A DNA stretch of 38,171 bases from Pilibacter termitis. Its GTDB lineage: Bacteria; Bacillota; Bacilli; Lactobacillales; Streptococcaceae. The stretch is taken from positions 1 to 38,171 of the forward strand of contig NZ_FUXI01000002.1 of NCBI RefSeq assembly GCF_900167335.1, written 5' to 3'. Made by a program: the position numbers and the translations under genes. A model generated the notes under the pieces. It was given only the letters and a program-made list of their open reading frames with translations. It was not told the origin of the DNA and did not search any database. Positions 1-8,418 of this stretch are shown here, one piece after another (position 1 is the stretch's first letter; every line of letters begins with the position of its first letter).

Positions 1-36
1 CAGACTTCAAATCGCCCTTCTTCGCTTTTCTTTGTC
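1..36 (-). repeat. Truncated copy of nested-hairpin repeat at window edge
   Basis: Read on the minus strand this segment begins with CAAAGAAAAGC (24-34) and continues into AAGGGCGATTTGAAG, which matches the left arm of the complete repeats at 18486-18726. It therefore looks like a second tandem copy cut off by the window edge. The copy-to-copy connector (GCTAGACAAAGAAAAGCG) is the same as between the two full copies near 18600. Confidence 0.6.
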
Positions 37-153
37 TAGCTGCGAGGGGCAGGAGTTTGGCAACTGTTCGCAACAGCACTTGAAACTTTGTTTCAAGCAA
101 GTAAATGCTGTGGCTCACTGTTGCAAACTCCTAACCGCCCCTCTTCGCTTTTC
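37..153 (-). repeat. Nested-hairpin dispersed repeat, copy A
   Basis: On the minus strand the element runs AGAAAAGCG, then an outer stem GAGGGGC/GCCCCTC (137-143 with 44-50), a second stem AGGAGTTTG/CAAACTCCT, a short CAAC/GTTG stem, ACAGCA/TGCTGT, and an apical CTTGAAAC/GTTTCAAG hairpin. Copies B and C have the same architecture with different bases that still pair (TGGC/GCCA for CAAC/GTTG, TGAAG/CTTCA for AGGAG/CTCCT, CTGGAAAC/GTTTCCAG at the tip). That points to a selected or mechanistically required structure. It starts within a few bases of the stop codon of the sortase-family gene on the same strand. Function and mobility mechanism are unknown. Confidence 0.8.
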
Positions 154-155
154 TG

Positions 156-848
156 TTAATAAGCAATCACGATTAAATTTGTTGTGCGTGAGAGGCAGGT
201 TTGTAGTGTGATTCGCTCTCCTCCTCCAGTGCCTGTGATAATGCTCCAGTAGTCACGTTTTGTGCCGATTTCATAGGCTTTGTCGTCTACACGAGTAATC
301 ACACGTACACGGTAATTGCGTTTCTTTTTTGCACTGTCAACAACGGTAATCATGTCGTTGTTTTTTAATTGAGTAAGTACGTTGAATGCACCGGGGTTGT
401 GGGCGATAAAGTGTGTGTTTTTATTGTCTACACAAGATTGTGCCGTAACGCCACCCCAAGTTGCTGCTTCGGTTTTTGGATTTTTATTAATGACAGCTTG
501 TCCTGTTCTTGTTCCTGCAACAGTATAATGGATGATTTGGTTTTTGATAATGAAATATTGAGAAGTATAATTATTTGCCGTATCTGGCAAATCTTCTCCC
601 ATTAAGTCATCTGCCCCACCTGCATAAATTGCAAGTTTTCCTTTGTCGTCAGGATTTGCGTCTGCTTCGTTTACAATGTCAATACTCCTGTCATCGTCAT
701 TCGTAACAGATGATGTTGTTTGATCTTTGCTGCCACTCGCACTTTTGTCTCCTTGATTCGTCAAAAGGAAAAAAGTGCTTACAATAGCAACTAAGGCGAG
801 TGCTGCAACGGAAGATGCAAGGAATATGAGTAATTTTCTCGTTTTCAT
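156..848 (-). CDS. Sortase-family transpeptidase, membrane-anchored, class unassigned
   Basis: This 230-residue protein has an N-terminal membrane segment (about residues 6-29), a Ser/Thr/Asp-rich low-complexity linker to about 70, and a C-terminal sortase fold. The expected active-site residues are visible: His150 in THFIAHNPG, Cys218 in TLQTC and Arg221 just after it. By family knowledge these carry out Cys-based cleavage and transpeptidation of sorting signals on the outer face of the membrane. The start is supported by GGAGG about 8 nt upstream and by a promoter with TTAACA and TATACT. It lacks the DP(F/W/Y) lid and second membrane segment of pilin polymerases, so it is not a classical class C enzyme. 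The spacing TLxTC-x2-R is shorter than in many SrtA enzymes (often 8-9 residues), so the Arg assignment is tentative. It is divergent from the surface locus; its substrate cannot be told. Confidence 0.8.
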   Translation of the reverse strand: MKTRKLLIFLASSVAALALVAIVSTFFLLTNQGDKSASGSKDQTTSSVTNDDDRSIDIVNEADANPDDKGKLAIYAGGADDLMGEDLPDTANNYTSQYFIIKNQIIHYTVAGTRTGQAVINKNPKTEAATWGGVTAQSCVDNKNTHFIAHNPGAFNVLTQLKNNDMITVVDSAKKKRNYRVRVITRVDDKAYEIGTKRDYWSIITGTGGGERITLQTCLSRTTNLIVIAY

Positions 849-898
849 GTTCGGATTCCTCCAAGTCGTTTTTTCACTCGACCTTTTACCCTAAAAAT

Positions 899-927
899 AG
901 TATAGCACTTTTTTTTTGAGTTGTTAA
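899..927 (-). promoter_or_regulatory. Promoter of the minus-strand sortase-family gene, with A9 tract in the spacer
   Basis: On the minus strand TTAACA (922-927) is followed after 17 bp by TATACT (899-904), about 50 bp upstream of the start codon. The spacer contains an uninterrupted run of nine A (plus-strand T 909-917), so slippage would change spacer length. Confidence 0.6.
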
Positions 928-1219
928 TTAATAACTTGTAGAACAAAATTCTTTCTAATTTTATTAGAAGTGCGAAAAAAGCGATAGACAGAAAAGGCTT
1001 GTTCTGTAAAGGAGTTTGTTTGCTGTTGTTTTTCTTTGAATGGAAAATATATTGTTTAAAAATTGATAAAAAACGAGAGATTTAATGTTTTCATGGGTTG
1101 AAAACGTTGGTGTAGGTAGGTTTACGGAATGTGTGAAAAATATATGTTTTTTGTGTGAACTGTTTGAACAACAAATAATTCTTTTTTTTCTCGTTTATAG
1201 AAAATGTTGAATCGTGCTA

Positions 1220-1247
1220 TTGACAAGACAGTAAATGCCTATAAAAT
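1220..1247 (+). promoter_or_regulatory. Probable promoter of the solute-binding / lectin-like operon
   Basis: TTGACA (perfect -35) and TAAAAT (5 of 6 for -10) are separated by 16 bp. Transcription starting near 1254 would give a leader of roughly 258 nt before the start codon at 1512, which is long enough to hold regulatory structure. Confidence 0.65.
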
Positions 1248-1511
1248 CGTGGGTTTTTCGATTAAAATTTGATTAGATTAAAGAAAGCGAGATAGTGAAT
1301 GTCTATTTATCAATTGGAATTAATCAAAAAAGGGGTTATAAATATAATGTACCCAAGAAAAAAATAAAGGAAATGATTTTTATTTACTATGCAAAGAAAA
1401 TAATAGACAAAAATATAAGAAGAAAAAGAAAAAATGTGGATATTTCCACATCGGTTTTAATCGTAAAAAGTTATAAATAATAAAAATGAAATTACAGAGA
1501 GGGGTGAGGAG

Positions 1512-3137
1512 ATGAAAACTCTAAAAAAACTGCTGCCGTTCCTACTATTAAGCGGTTTTGCTTTATTTTTTGGCAAATCGGCTCATGCGACTGTCTACAA
1601 TATTGGTACAGATCTCAACCAACCGCCATTTGAGTACAAGAAGAAAGACGGCACGATGACAGGTATGGAAATGGAAGTTTTGCAAGAGATTGCTCGGATT
1701 GAAGATTTTCAATATACGTTGATTACGGCGAATTTTTCTTCATTATTGACGAGCGTACAGACTGGTGAGCTTGACGGTGTGATTTCGGCGGTGACGATTA
1801 CGGATAATCGTAAAGCGGCATTTGATTTTTCGGCAGGATATATGGATACAGGGCTTGCAATTGCGACACTCAAAAGTAGCAAAGACATCACCAAGCCTGA
1901 AGATTTGCGGGGGAAAACAGTGCTTGCTAGACGTGGCACGCTTGGTGCGAATTGGGCAATGGAAAATCGCAAAGTCTACGGCTGGAACGTGGTGCTAGAC
2001 GACCAAGAACAAGATACCATACAGACATTTGTGGCAAACGCACCAAAAGAATATGCAGCATTTATTGATGATGTGTATCATTTCTCTTTTGAAATGAAAA
2101 AACGAGACGATTTGAAATTTGTCGGCAAAGCATTTGAAAAAGGGGCATACGGTTTTGCAGTGAAAAAAGGGGAAAATCAAGAATTACTCAAAAAAATCAA
2201 TGACGGTATTCAAAAAATCAAAACTTCTGGCAAACTCAATGAAATCAAGAACAAATATTTCAAAGGGGTGAAAATCCCAGCGTTTGAAAAGGAGAGTAAC
2301 GAAACGTTTGTGATTGCTATGAATAGCGACAACGCACCGTTTTGTTATCAAAACAACCAAAATCGCATTGTCGGGTTGGAATATGATTTGCTCAATGAAA
2401 TTGCTAAACGTGTGGGATTTAAAATTGAGTACAAGTTCGTACAAAGTGGCTCAGGATATGCGTTGGTTGAAAATAAACAAGTAGATGCGTTTTTCTCAGG
2501 TCTTAGAATGAGCGAGGAGATGACGACTCGTTATGCGAGTTCCCTTCCTTATACACGTAGCGGGATTCAGTTTTGCACGTATAAAGACGGAGCGTATAAA
2601 GACATAGCTGATTTGAAAGGGTCAATGATTGGTGTAATGAGTGGCATGAACTCTGTTAGTTGGCTCAAGGAAAATCAGGAAAGATTTGATTTCCACATTC
2701 ATGAATTTGATACAGGGCAAACAGATATGATACGTGAGGCAAAACGTTTGAAAGTAGATGCACTTTTGACGAAAGCTATGGTGATTAATTTTCACACGTT
2801 GTCAGATAGTAGTTTGCAAAAAATCGGTGAGGAATTTGATATTCATGATATTTCTTGCATAGCAAATAAAGAGTATGACGGCAAATTTATTGTTCAATTC
2901 AACAAAGGACTCAAGGAAATGCAAAAAGACGGGAGCTACCAAGATATTTTAGAGCAATATCTTGTCTACGGTGAAAAGAGCGAGAAAGTTCCCAAGACAG
3001 CGGAAAGTTTGGGAAAGAGTGAGAGTAAATCAAGCAATTCTCTTACTTATATCATTGTCGCAAGTGTTTTCGGTGTGGTCGTTTTGCTTGGTGTAATTGG
3101 CTATAAAATGCACATAGAGAGGAGGCATAACTCATGA
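1512..3137 (+). CDS. Membrane-tethered tandem solute-binding (SBP_bac_3-type) protein
   Basis: This 541-residue protein has a signal peptide (about 1-26, ending AHA) without a lipobox Cys. Two consecutive amino-acid-type solute-binding domains follow (about 28-252 and 262-485). The first begins YNIGTDLNQPPFEYKKKDG and the second FVIAMNSDNAPFCYQN, both typical of the first strand and loop of the Venus-flytrap fold. A Ser/Lys-rich linker leads to one membrane segment (about 511-531) and a short basic tail. In Gram-positive amino-acid importers such domains are lipoproteins or are fused to a permease; neither is seen here, and no transporter gene is nearby. Tandem flytraps followed by a membrane segment are also the extracytoplasmic half of BvgS-type sensor kinases, but no kinase domain is present. 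It may capture or sense small amino acids or peptides. The stop overlaps the next start (ATGA), so the two are translationally coupled. GAGGGGTGAGGAG just upstream supports this start. Confidence 0.8.
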   Translation: MKTLKKLLPFLLLSGFALFFGKSAHATVYNIGTDLNQPPFEYKKKDGTMTGMEMEVLQEIARIEDFQYTLITANFSSLLTSVQTGELDGVISAVTITDNRKAAFDFSAGYMDTGLAIATLKSSKDITKPEDLRGKTVLARRGTLGANWAMENRKVYGWNVVLDDQEQDTIQTFVANAPKEYAAFIDDVYHFSFEMKKRDDLKFVGKAFEKGAYGFAVKKGENQELLKKINDGIQKIKTSGKLNEIKNKYFKGVKIPAFEKESNETFVIAMNSDNAPFCYQNNQNRIVGLEYDLLNEIAKRVGFKIEYKFVQSGSGYALVENKQVDAFFSGLRMSEEMTTRYASSLPYTRSGIQFCTYKDGAYKDIADLKGSMIGVMSGMNSVSWLKENQERFDFHIHEFDTGQTDMIREAKRLKVDALLTKAMVINFHTLSDSSLQKIGEEFDIHDISCIANKEYDGKFIVQFNKGLKEMQKDGSYQDILEQYLVYGEKSEKVPKTAESLGKSESKSSNSLTYIIVASVFGVVVLLGVIGYKMHIERRHNS

Positions 3138-5932
3138 AAGGGGGAGGAAAATTTGCATTAGCCCTGTTGAGTGGCGTGCTTTTTCTCGGTGGTGTGGCGT
3201 TTGCCGAGGAGAGTACAGCTTATCCGCTCGGTGATTGGTATAGCGACATTACTGTTATTCCAGAGAGGTACAAAGATGTACTCAATGTCGTAAGGCTCGC
3301 AGGGGATGCTGAAAAAGAGCAAGGTGATAGAGGAGATGTTGTAAAACTTTCTTCAGACGCCAAAGATTCGGTCAATAGCGGTCAAATTTGGGGTGTGCAA
3401 AAAATTGATTTGACCAAGCCGTTTGAACTTCAATGCTATATCGCACTTGACCCTACAACTTGGGGGAACTCTACTGAGTTGTTGCTTATGGATGCGAAAG
3501 AGCTAAATCTTAGCAACGGTGCAACAAGTGTAGACAATTCGCAAAAAATTAAGCAAGCACTTAGTTTTATTGTCGGAAAAAGTGCAGACGGTGTCGCTCA
3601 TTCTGGTATGTTTACAGATTTAGCAGTTTATGACAATAGCGGAGTGAAAGTGGCGATGGATTTGGTCAATGATGTCGCTCGCCCAACGATTTCCTATATG
3701 GAGCCAGAAAATAATCTTAGGAGCAATTCCGTGTATTACCAAGACAAGTACAATCTTTACTTGCCAAGCGAATTGCGAGGGTATGAAAAAGGATTTTTCA
3801 CGGAAGAGATGATTGACGTTGACGGCAGTCATGTGCAAACGGAAGTGCCAATCGTCAAACTTTACAACAGTAAGATGAAAGGTTTAGCAAGTGTCGGCGA
3901 CTCACTCGGGTATTTTAGACGACTCCATGTGAAATATACCCCAAACAATGATGGAGGAGTATTTCTTTTCCACTACTATGGCTATACGCCAAGCAAGGTG
4001 AAATGGACGAAGAAAGAAATCAATGAATACCTTGGAGGAGAGGAAATCGTGCTTGGGTTTAATAGTAAAAGCCCAAATAAACAAGATGCCAACGGAAAAA
4101 AGGTGGGTCGTGTAGGAAACAAAATGGTGATTAGCGATTTGTCTCCTTACTACCCAAGTCAAGAGGCGAAAATTTTAGAGGAAAGAAAAATTAGCAATCA
4201 AGACGGTTTTCTCGTAAGAGCACCGAAAGGCTATGATTTGCGTGTGGACGCTCTTGGTTTCCAAAAGAAAGAAGATACGCAAGAATTGTCCTTTTATATG
4301 CCAAATCTTTCTGGAACAGTGGTTCGCTTGACGGATTGTGATAAGACGGGGGTGCCGAGAACGTATGACGGCAAACGGCTTTATACGATAGAAAGCACTG
4401 GAACGACGATTCCAGTAGAGGATATTGGCAATTATAACCGTATCCCAGAATATACCAACAACCACTACATTCTCCTTCCTGACGGACGATTGAAAACAGA
4501 CGGCAAGGAGCAATCGGCAATTAAAAATACACGGTATAAGACGATTAACTTTCACTCGCTTTATTTGGATATTAATCGCAATACGAATGATTTCAATAAA
4601 ATCACCAAAAAGGAAAATGTGGAATATCCAATCAAAACAGGGTACTACTTGCTTGAAGTGATTCAAGTGGGCGAAGGATTTTCTGATAATGCAACCACTT
4701 GGCTCGTTCATATCAATCAAAATGAGCAAACGAAAGAAATCGAAACTCGCATTTACAAGCGTGAAAAAGAAACGGACGACTTTCAGCTTTACAATCAAAA
4801 CATTGTCAAACTAAGCAATGCTCCTATCCAAAAGGAAAGAGGGGAGGAACCATTCCTAGCTCTCGCCTCAGATGCTCGCACCATTGACTTGGGTTATGTG
4901 GCAACACTTTTGTCAGAGGAAAAAGTCAATGTCTATGTGCAAATGGTCGACGAGGACAAATTTGAAGCTCTCAGCGGAGAGAGTGCGTGGGCATTTTATC
5001 GCAAAGTGAAAACGCAAGATAAGGAGCAATGGAGATATTCCTTTACAGGCAGTAAAGATACGATTGAACAATGGGGATTTGGAGCCGAGGACGTTCCGAT
5101 TTCAAGCAATGTCCTTTCAATCAAGGACGGCTTGGTACACGTTGTTTGTGAGAAAGATAGCACCGCCATAGACGGTGAAAGTGTCTACGTGCTACGGCAA
5201 TTGCAAGCAAGCAGTGGACTTCAAGCAATCAAAGGCTATTATATTATTCGCTTTGTCAATGGAAATGAAAAAATGATTCCACGAAAAGACTATCTTTTAG
5301 GTTTATATGTCTATCAGCACACGCAAGGGGAGCATGAGGACAAGATGAACGCAGTGAGAGAACTCGACCCTGATTATAGCTTTTCAAACAATGAACATTT
5401 GATTACCAACAATGTCGTCAAGGAATCTCTTGTAGACTTTTTGGATAAATTTGGTGATACCTATGGTGAGGAGTATGAAAATCTCCCAGATATTTATCGA
5501 GTGGGGTATCAAGCAGAGGTAACGTATTACCCTGACGGTACACAGCCAAACGATATTGAAACTGCCGCCGTAGATAGTAGCAAATTTAAGACGACCACGA
5601 AAGACTTTGACCATGTGATTCCGTTTAGTTTCAATGCGGCAATCACGAGAAACGCTCTTGGCAATCCAAAATTTGCCAATAAAGAATGGAGCTTTGGTAC
5701 GAGTAGTGAAGTGGTCAGTGATGTTACCACAAGTGCAAGTAAGCACGAATTATACTTTAATCTCGTGCAATACGAAAACGGTGGAAGTGGGGCGAAAGTG
5801 CCAAATACATCACGAGATGAAAATTTAAGTGTCATGGTGCTTATCGCAGCAGGTTCTATTTTCCTCATGGCAATTGGAACAGTTGTGTATCTATTAATCA
5901 CCATGAACCACCCTCCAAAACGTGAGGAGTAA
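3134..5932 (+). CDS. Large membrane-anchored surface protein, lectin-like N-terminal region
   Basis: The product (932 residues) has a signal peptide (about 1-24, ending VAFA) and a single C-terminal membrane segment (about 899-923) with a short charged tail. Residues about 40-330 resemble the L-type (legume) lectin-like fold of Gram-positive surface proteins: a VVKLSSDAKDSVNSGQIWG start, IDLTKPFELQCYIAL, a long insertion, HVKYTPNNDGGVFLFHYYG and then INEYLGGEEIVLGFNSKS. This is pattern recognition rather than a confirmed match. The middle and C-terminal part are beta-rich and unrecognised. VPNTS just before the membrane segment is at the place of a sorting motif but does not fit LPxTG, so the protein is probably membrane-anchored. 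It is coupled by a 4-bp overlap to the tandem solute-binding protein, suggesting a shared complex or regulation at the cell surface. GAGAGGAGG upstream supports the start. Confidence 0.65.
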   Translation: MKGGGKFALALLSGVLFLGGVAFAEESTAYPLGDWYSDITVIPERYKDVLNVVRLAGDAEKEQGDRGDVVKLSSDAKDSVNSGQIWGVQKIDLTKPFELQCYIALDPTTWGNSTELLLMDAKELNLSNGATSVDNSQKIKQALSFIVGKSADGVAHSGMFTDLAVYDNSGVKVAMDLVNDVARPTISYMEPENNLRSNSVYYQDKYNLYLPSELRGYEKGFFTEEMIDVDGSHVQTEVPIVKLYNSKMKGLASVGDSLGYFRRLHVKYTPNNDGGVFLFHYYGYTPSKVKWTKKEINEYLGGEEIVLGFNSKSPNKQDANGKKVGRVGNKMVISDLSPYYPSQEAKILEERKISNQDGFLVRAPKGYDLRVDALGFQKKEDTQELSFYMPNLSGTVVRLTDCDKTGVPRTYDGKRLYTIESTGTTIPVEDIGNYNRIPEYTNNHYILLPDGRLKTDGKEQSAIKNTRYKTINFHSLYLDINRNTNDFNKITKKENVEYPIKTGYYLLEVIQVGEGFSDNATTWLVHINQNEQTKEIETRIYKREKETDDFQLYNQNIVKLSNAPIQKERGEEPFLALASDARTIDLGYVATLLSEEKVNVYVQMVDEDKFEALSGESAWAFYRKVKTQDKEQWRYSFTGSKDTIEQWGFGAEDVPISSNVLSIKDGLVHVVCEKDSTAIDGESVYVLRQLQASSGLQAIKGYYIIRFVNGNEKMIPRKDYLLGLYVYQHTQGEHEDKMNAVRELDPDYSFSNNEHLITNNVVKESLVDFLDKFGDTYGEEYENLPDIYRVGYQAEVTYYPDGTQPNDIETAAVDSSKFKTTTKDFDHVIPFSFNAAITRNALGNPKFANKEWSFGTSSEVVSDVTTSASKHELYFNLVQYENGGSGAKVPNTSRDENLSVMVLIAAGSIFLMAIGTVVYLLITMNHPPKREE

Positions 5933-6016
5933 AAAAAGGCAAAACTCACCCTTTGGCTCATATCCAAAAAACTATTTATCCGAAATGCTGAAGGGAAAGA
6001 TATGAAAGGAGGACAA

Positions 6017-6055
6017 ATGATTTACGCACCACTCTATTCAACGAGCAGACTTTGA
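6017..6055 (+). CDS. Possible 12-residue leader peptide ahead of the five-pilin operon
   Basis: AAAGGAGG at 6006-6013 precedes ATG at 6017 by three nt. A further in-frame ATG lies at 6002. The frame reads MIYAPLYSTSRL then TGA. Its last codons lie inside the left arm of the hairpin at 6039-6097, so a ribosome at the end of this frame would mask that arm. This is the geometry of a translational or transcriptional attenuator. It is not proven to be translated; chance occurrence of such a short frame is possible, although the strong Shine-Dalgarno sequence in an intergenic region argues otherwise. Confidence 0.35.
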   Translation: MIYAPLYSTSRL

Positions 6056-6097
6056 GAAAATACACTCGCCTTTTACCCGAAAGACGTCTGCTCGTTG
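6039..6097 (+). terminator. 12-bp hairpin (terminator or attenuator) between the lectin-like gene and pilus locus I
   Basis: CAACGAGCAGAC (6039-6050) pairs perfectly with GTCTGCTCGTTG (6086-6097) around a 35-nt loop and is followed by GTTTTG. The T-tract is weak, so termination may be partial. Position and overlap with the small leader frame make an attenuator for the downstream operon plausible; a simple terminator of the upstream operon is the alternative. Confidence 0.55.
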
Positions 6098-6189
6098 GTT
6101 TTGAGGAGGTAGCTTTGTAACAAAGTTGTGCAACAAGATTCTAACGTGATCAAGAGAGTGTTTGATTTCTCTGGTCATAAAAGGAAGGG

Positions 6190-8406
6190 ATGAAAAAAAT
6201 GGTCAAACACAAATTTTTGAAAGTCTTGCTTGCAACTACTTGTCTAGCAGGTGGGCTTTTCGCAGGAATGTTACACTCAATTGCTCTAGTCGTTCCAGAA
6301 GGTGCGATGATGAATCCTGCTGCTGTTCGTAAAATTACGATTACTCGTGTGACAGACGGTAGCGGCAATATGGATACTCAAGCACTCGTTGACGGAACAG
6401 GAGCGTTGACAAATGGCTGGGTGGCAGATGATTCAGACCCACAAACCACCTACCAAATTTTCAAAGTGCAACTCAATAGTGGTCAAACAACTCCTACGGA
6501 TAATGGATTTATTCCGGGAGAAGTAACCCCAACAGGAGGAGCAAGTACGGCAAACTACAAACTTATTGCAGGAGCAGAAGTGACCACTGTCAGCGGTTCC
6601 GTTTCATTTGAAATCGGCGACTCACAAAGTGGTGCAACAGGAAGTGCCATTGACTATACGGCAACAGGCACTTACGACACAAGTGGCACGTTTGATGAAA
6701 GTGGTGTGACAAGTACAATTGCTCAAGCATTCTTTAAAAACTTAAAAGATGACGGAACAGTTGATGATACAAATGTATCTCCAGACGGTATTTATTTTAT
6801 TCGTGAAAAAAATCCGAGTGCTGAATATGAAGCATATCGTGGATTTATCAGTATTCCAAACTTTGCAGAGATTACCACAGGTGATGAGAGTGCAGTAAGT
6901 GGCACGTATGACGTACACCTCTATCCTAAGAGAGTGCGTGTAGCAGGTCTTGGTATTCATAGCTATGTCAACATCATCGACCCAGTTGCTCATGCAACAA
7001 TGCCACGCTTTGCAACGAATAATGCAAACGATGCGTGGTTGCATGACACTGTTGCCAATGGTCAAGTGACCAACTGGACACAAACGGCGAACTTGCCAAA
7101 ATCATTCTTTGACAACTACAACCCAACAGGTGTAAGTGGTGTAAGTTTGATTGAAATGTGGTATGCAGCAGCTTATACAGACCCACTTGCTTATGGTGAA
7201 AACAAAGCGAGCGGTCAAAGTAACTTTGGCTCCTCTGCAAGTGGTCTTTCTCCTACCCCTTTAGGAGCAGGCGTTACATTTGGTACTCCTTATGGCTCAG
7301 GTACAAATGGTCAAGTAAGTGCTGGAGCAATCATTACGAAACTCTCTGACGGCACAAAAGACTATATTCCGCTATACAAAGGTAGCTCTCTTCAAGCGAC
7401 CAGCAGTAATGTAGTTGTCAATATTACGACAGGAACGAAACAAAGTCACTTGACGATCTGGGGAAATAATACTGTGATCGCAGCCAATGCAAATGCTCCA
7501 GTAGGTTGTTTCCTTCGTTCAAATGATAAAGCGACATTTTTAGCATTGTTTGATGAAACAAATGAACTTGGTGGGGATTATACAGGTATTAACTTGCTTG
7601 ACGCGTCTAGCGGTTATTCCGTAGAACTTGCCTTTACCGTTCAAATGGCACCTAAAGGATTGAACTTTACACAAGACAAGATTTTAGGTGACTTTGCAGC
7701 CAATCCAATTCGTCCGACTGTACTTTCTGGATATGCACTAGATGTGACGAACTTGACCCACAATGTCGTAACGACAAAAGGAAATGACACATTTGCAACG
7801 AATGGTTTTGTGACAGACGGTGCAGGTCGTGATGACGGTGTGCGTAGTGCAACCAATCCAAACGGTGTGTTAATCGAACAAGCATACGTTACCACAGGAA
7901 ACTTGAACGGTGTGAAAGTCAATGAAATCGGCAAACGTCTAGGAAATGCGAAATTCAAATTGAAACTTGTCGATAGTAAAGGTGAAGATGCCGCAGACGA
8001 AGGAAAATACTTGAAAGTATCAACGAGTGACGGCACATGGAGCTATGTGACAGATGTTGCTCAAGCGACAGAATACACAACAGACACAGGAAACGTTGAC
8101 GCAAGTTTGCTCGGTAAATTCCAATGGCTTAGTGTCAATCCAAAATGGGATTATCAATTAATCGAAACAACTGCTCCAACAGGTTATCAATTATTAGCCA
8201 AACCTCTTGCGATTCCAACTGCAAACATGAGTGAACTTACTTGGGATACGGATAATACAAATGATGATTTAGTCAATGTCGTAAACATCCGTAAAACCGT
8301 TCTACCTGTAACAGGGGGAATTGGTCTAGGTATTATCATTCTCGTAGGTATGGCGTTTCTCATCTTTGGTATTGTCAACAAACGCAAACACGATAAGACA
8401 GAATAG
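6190..8406 (+). CDS. Pilin-like LPVTGG protein 1 of 5 (subfamily with protein 5)
   Basis: A 738-residue precursor with a signal peptide (about 1-33), a pilin motif LYPK (Lys247) and a C-terminal prealbumin-like (SpaA/Cna-B type) domain containing the E-box YQLIETTAPTGYQLL (Glu near 659) and VVNIRK just before the sorting signal. LPVTGG (705-710), a hydrophobic stretch and a KRK tail complete it. In this family the YPK Lys is joined to the LPxTG Thr of the next subunit by a class C sortase, and E-box Glu helps form an internal Lys-Asn isopeptide bond. Its mature N-terminus and the GxxSYVNI block after the pilin motif are closest to protein 5, not to proteins 2-4. AAGGA lies only 4 nt before this ATG; the in-frame ATG at 6199 has better spacing and may be the true start. 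First gene of the operon. Confidence 0.85.
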   Translation: MKKMVKHKFLKVLLATTCLAGGLFAGMLHSIALVVPEGAMMNPAAVRKITITRVTDGSGNMDTQALVDGTGALTNGWVADDSDPQTTYQIFKVQLNSGQTTPTDNGFIPGEVTPTGGASTANYKLIAGAEVTTVSGSVSFEIGDSQSGATGSAIDYTATGTYDTSGTFDESGVTSTIAQAFFKNLKDDGTVDDTNVSPDGIYFIREKNPSAEYEAYRGFISIPNFAEITTGDESAVSGTYDVHLYPKRVRVAGLGIHSYVNIIDPVAHATMPRFATNNANDAWLHDTVANGQVTNWTQTANLPKSFFDNYNPTGVSGVSLIEMWYAAAYTDPLAYGENKASGQSNFGSSASGLSPTPLGAGVTFGTPYGSGTNGQVSAGAIITKLSDGTKDYIPLYKGSSLQATSSNVVVNITTGTKQSHLTIWGNNTVIAANANAPVGCFLRSNDKATFLALFDETNELGGDYTGINLLDASSGYSVELAFTVQMAPKGLNFTQDKILGDFAANPIRPTVLSGYALDVTNLTHNVVTTKGNDTFATNGFVTDGAGRDDGVRSATNPNGVLIEQAYVTTGNLNGVKVNEIGKRLGNAKFKLKLVDSKGEDAADEGKYLKVSTSDGTWSYVTDVAQATEYTTDTGNVDASLLGKFQWLSVNPKWDYQLIETTAPTGYQLLAKPLAIPTANMSELTWDTDNTNDDLVNVVNIRKTVLPVTGGIGLGIIILVGMAFLIFGIVNKRKHDKTE

Positions 8407-8418
8407 GCGGTGAACAGT

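Larger units (their letters stand above)
849..1511. other. AT-rich divergent intergenic region
   Basis: This 663-bp spacer separates the minus-strand sortase gene from the plus-strand operon and carries a promoter for each. It also holds two short perfect inverted repeats that could be operators: TTCTAAT/ATTAGAA (953-959 with 963-969) and GTTTTCA/TGAAAAC (1087-1093 with 1099-1105), plus a TGTGGA/TCCACA hairpin (1435-1440 with 1445-1450) in the predicted 5' leader. A T8 run at 1182-1189 lies upstream of the plus promoter. No convincing gene was found; a Lys-rich 61-codon frame is discussed among rejected items. Confidence 0.6.

Noticed and set aside
1098-1113. Possible CcpA (cre) site around TTGAAAACGTT
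   Set aside because: Only the left half fits the consensus; the right half (GGTG) does not. The same bases are part of a simple 7-bp inverted repeat.
1295-1480. Open frame of 61 codons, Lys/Arg/Ile-rich, starting GTG
   Set aside because: No convincing ribosome binding site, low-complexity AT-driven composition, and it lies in the predicted leader downstream of the promoter at 1220-1247. It is probably chance, although a small basic peptide cannot be excluded.
4175-4798. Long antisense open frame (207 codons) within the lectin-like gene, and many similar antisense frames in the pilin genes
   Set aside because: They lie wholly inside well-supported genes, have shadow-type composition (Cys, His and Trp in odd places) and no start signals. 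They are reading-frame shadows.
5800-5860. VPNTS as an LPxTG-type sorting motif in the lectin-like protein
   Set aside because: Ser replaces Gly and the following charged residues RDEN precede the membrane segment. It departs too far from the motif to call it wall-anchored.
6103-6116. GAGGAGGTAGCT followed by TTG TAA, a possible start-stop leader
   Set aside because: A start-stop pair with a non-standard start cannot be supported from sequence alone. The frame at 6017 is a better leader candidate.
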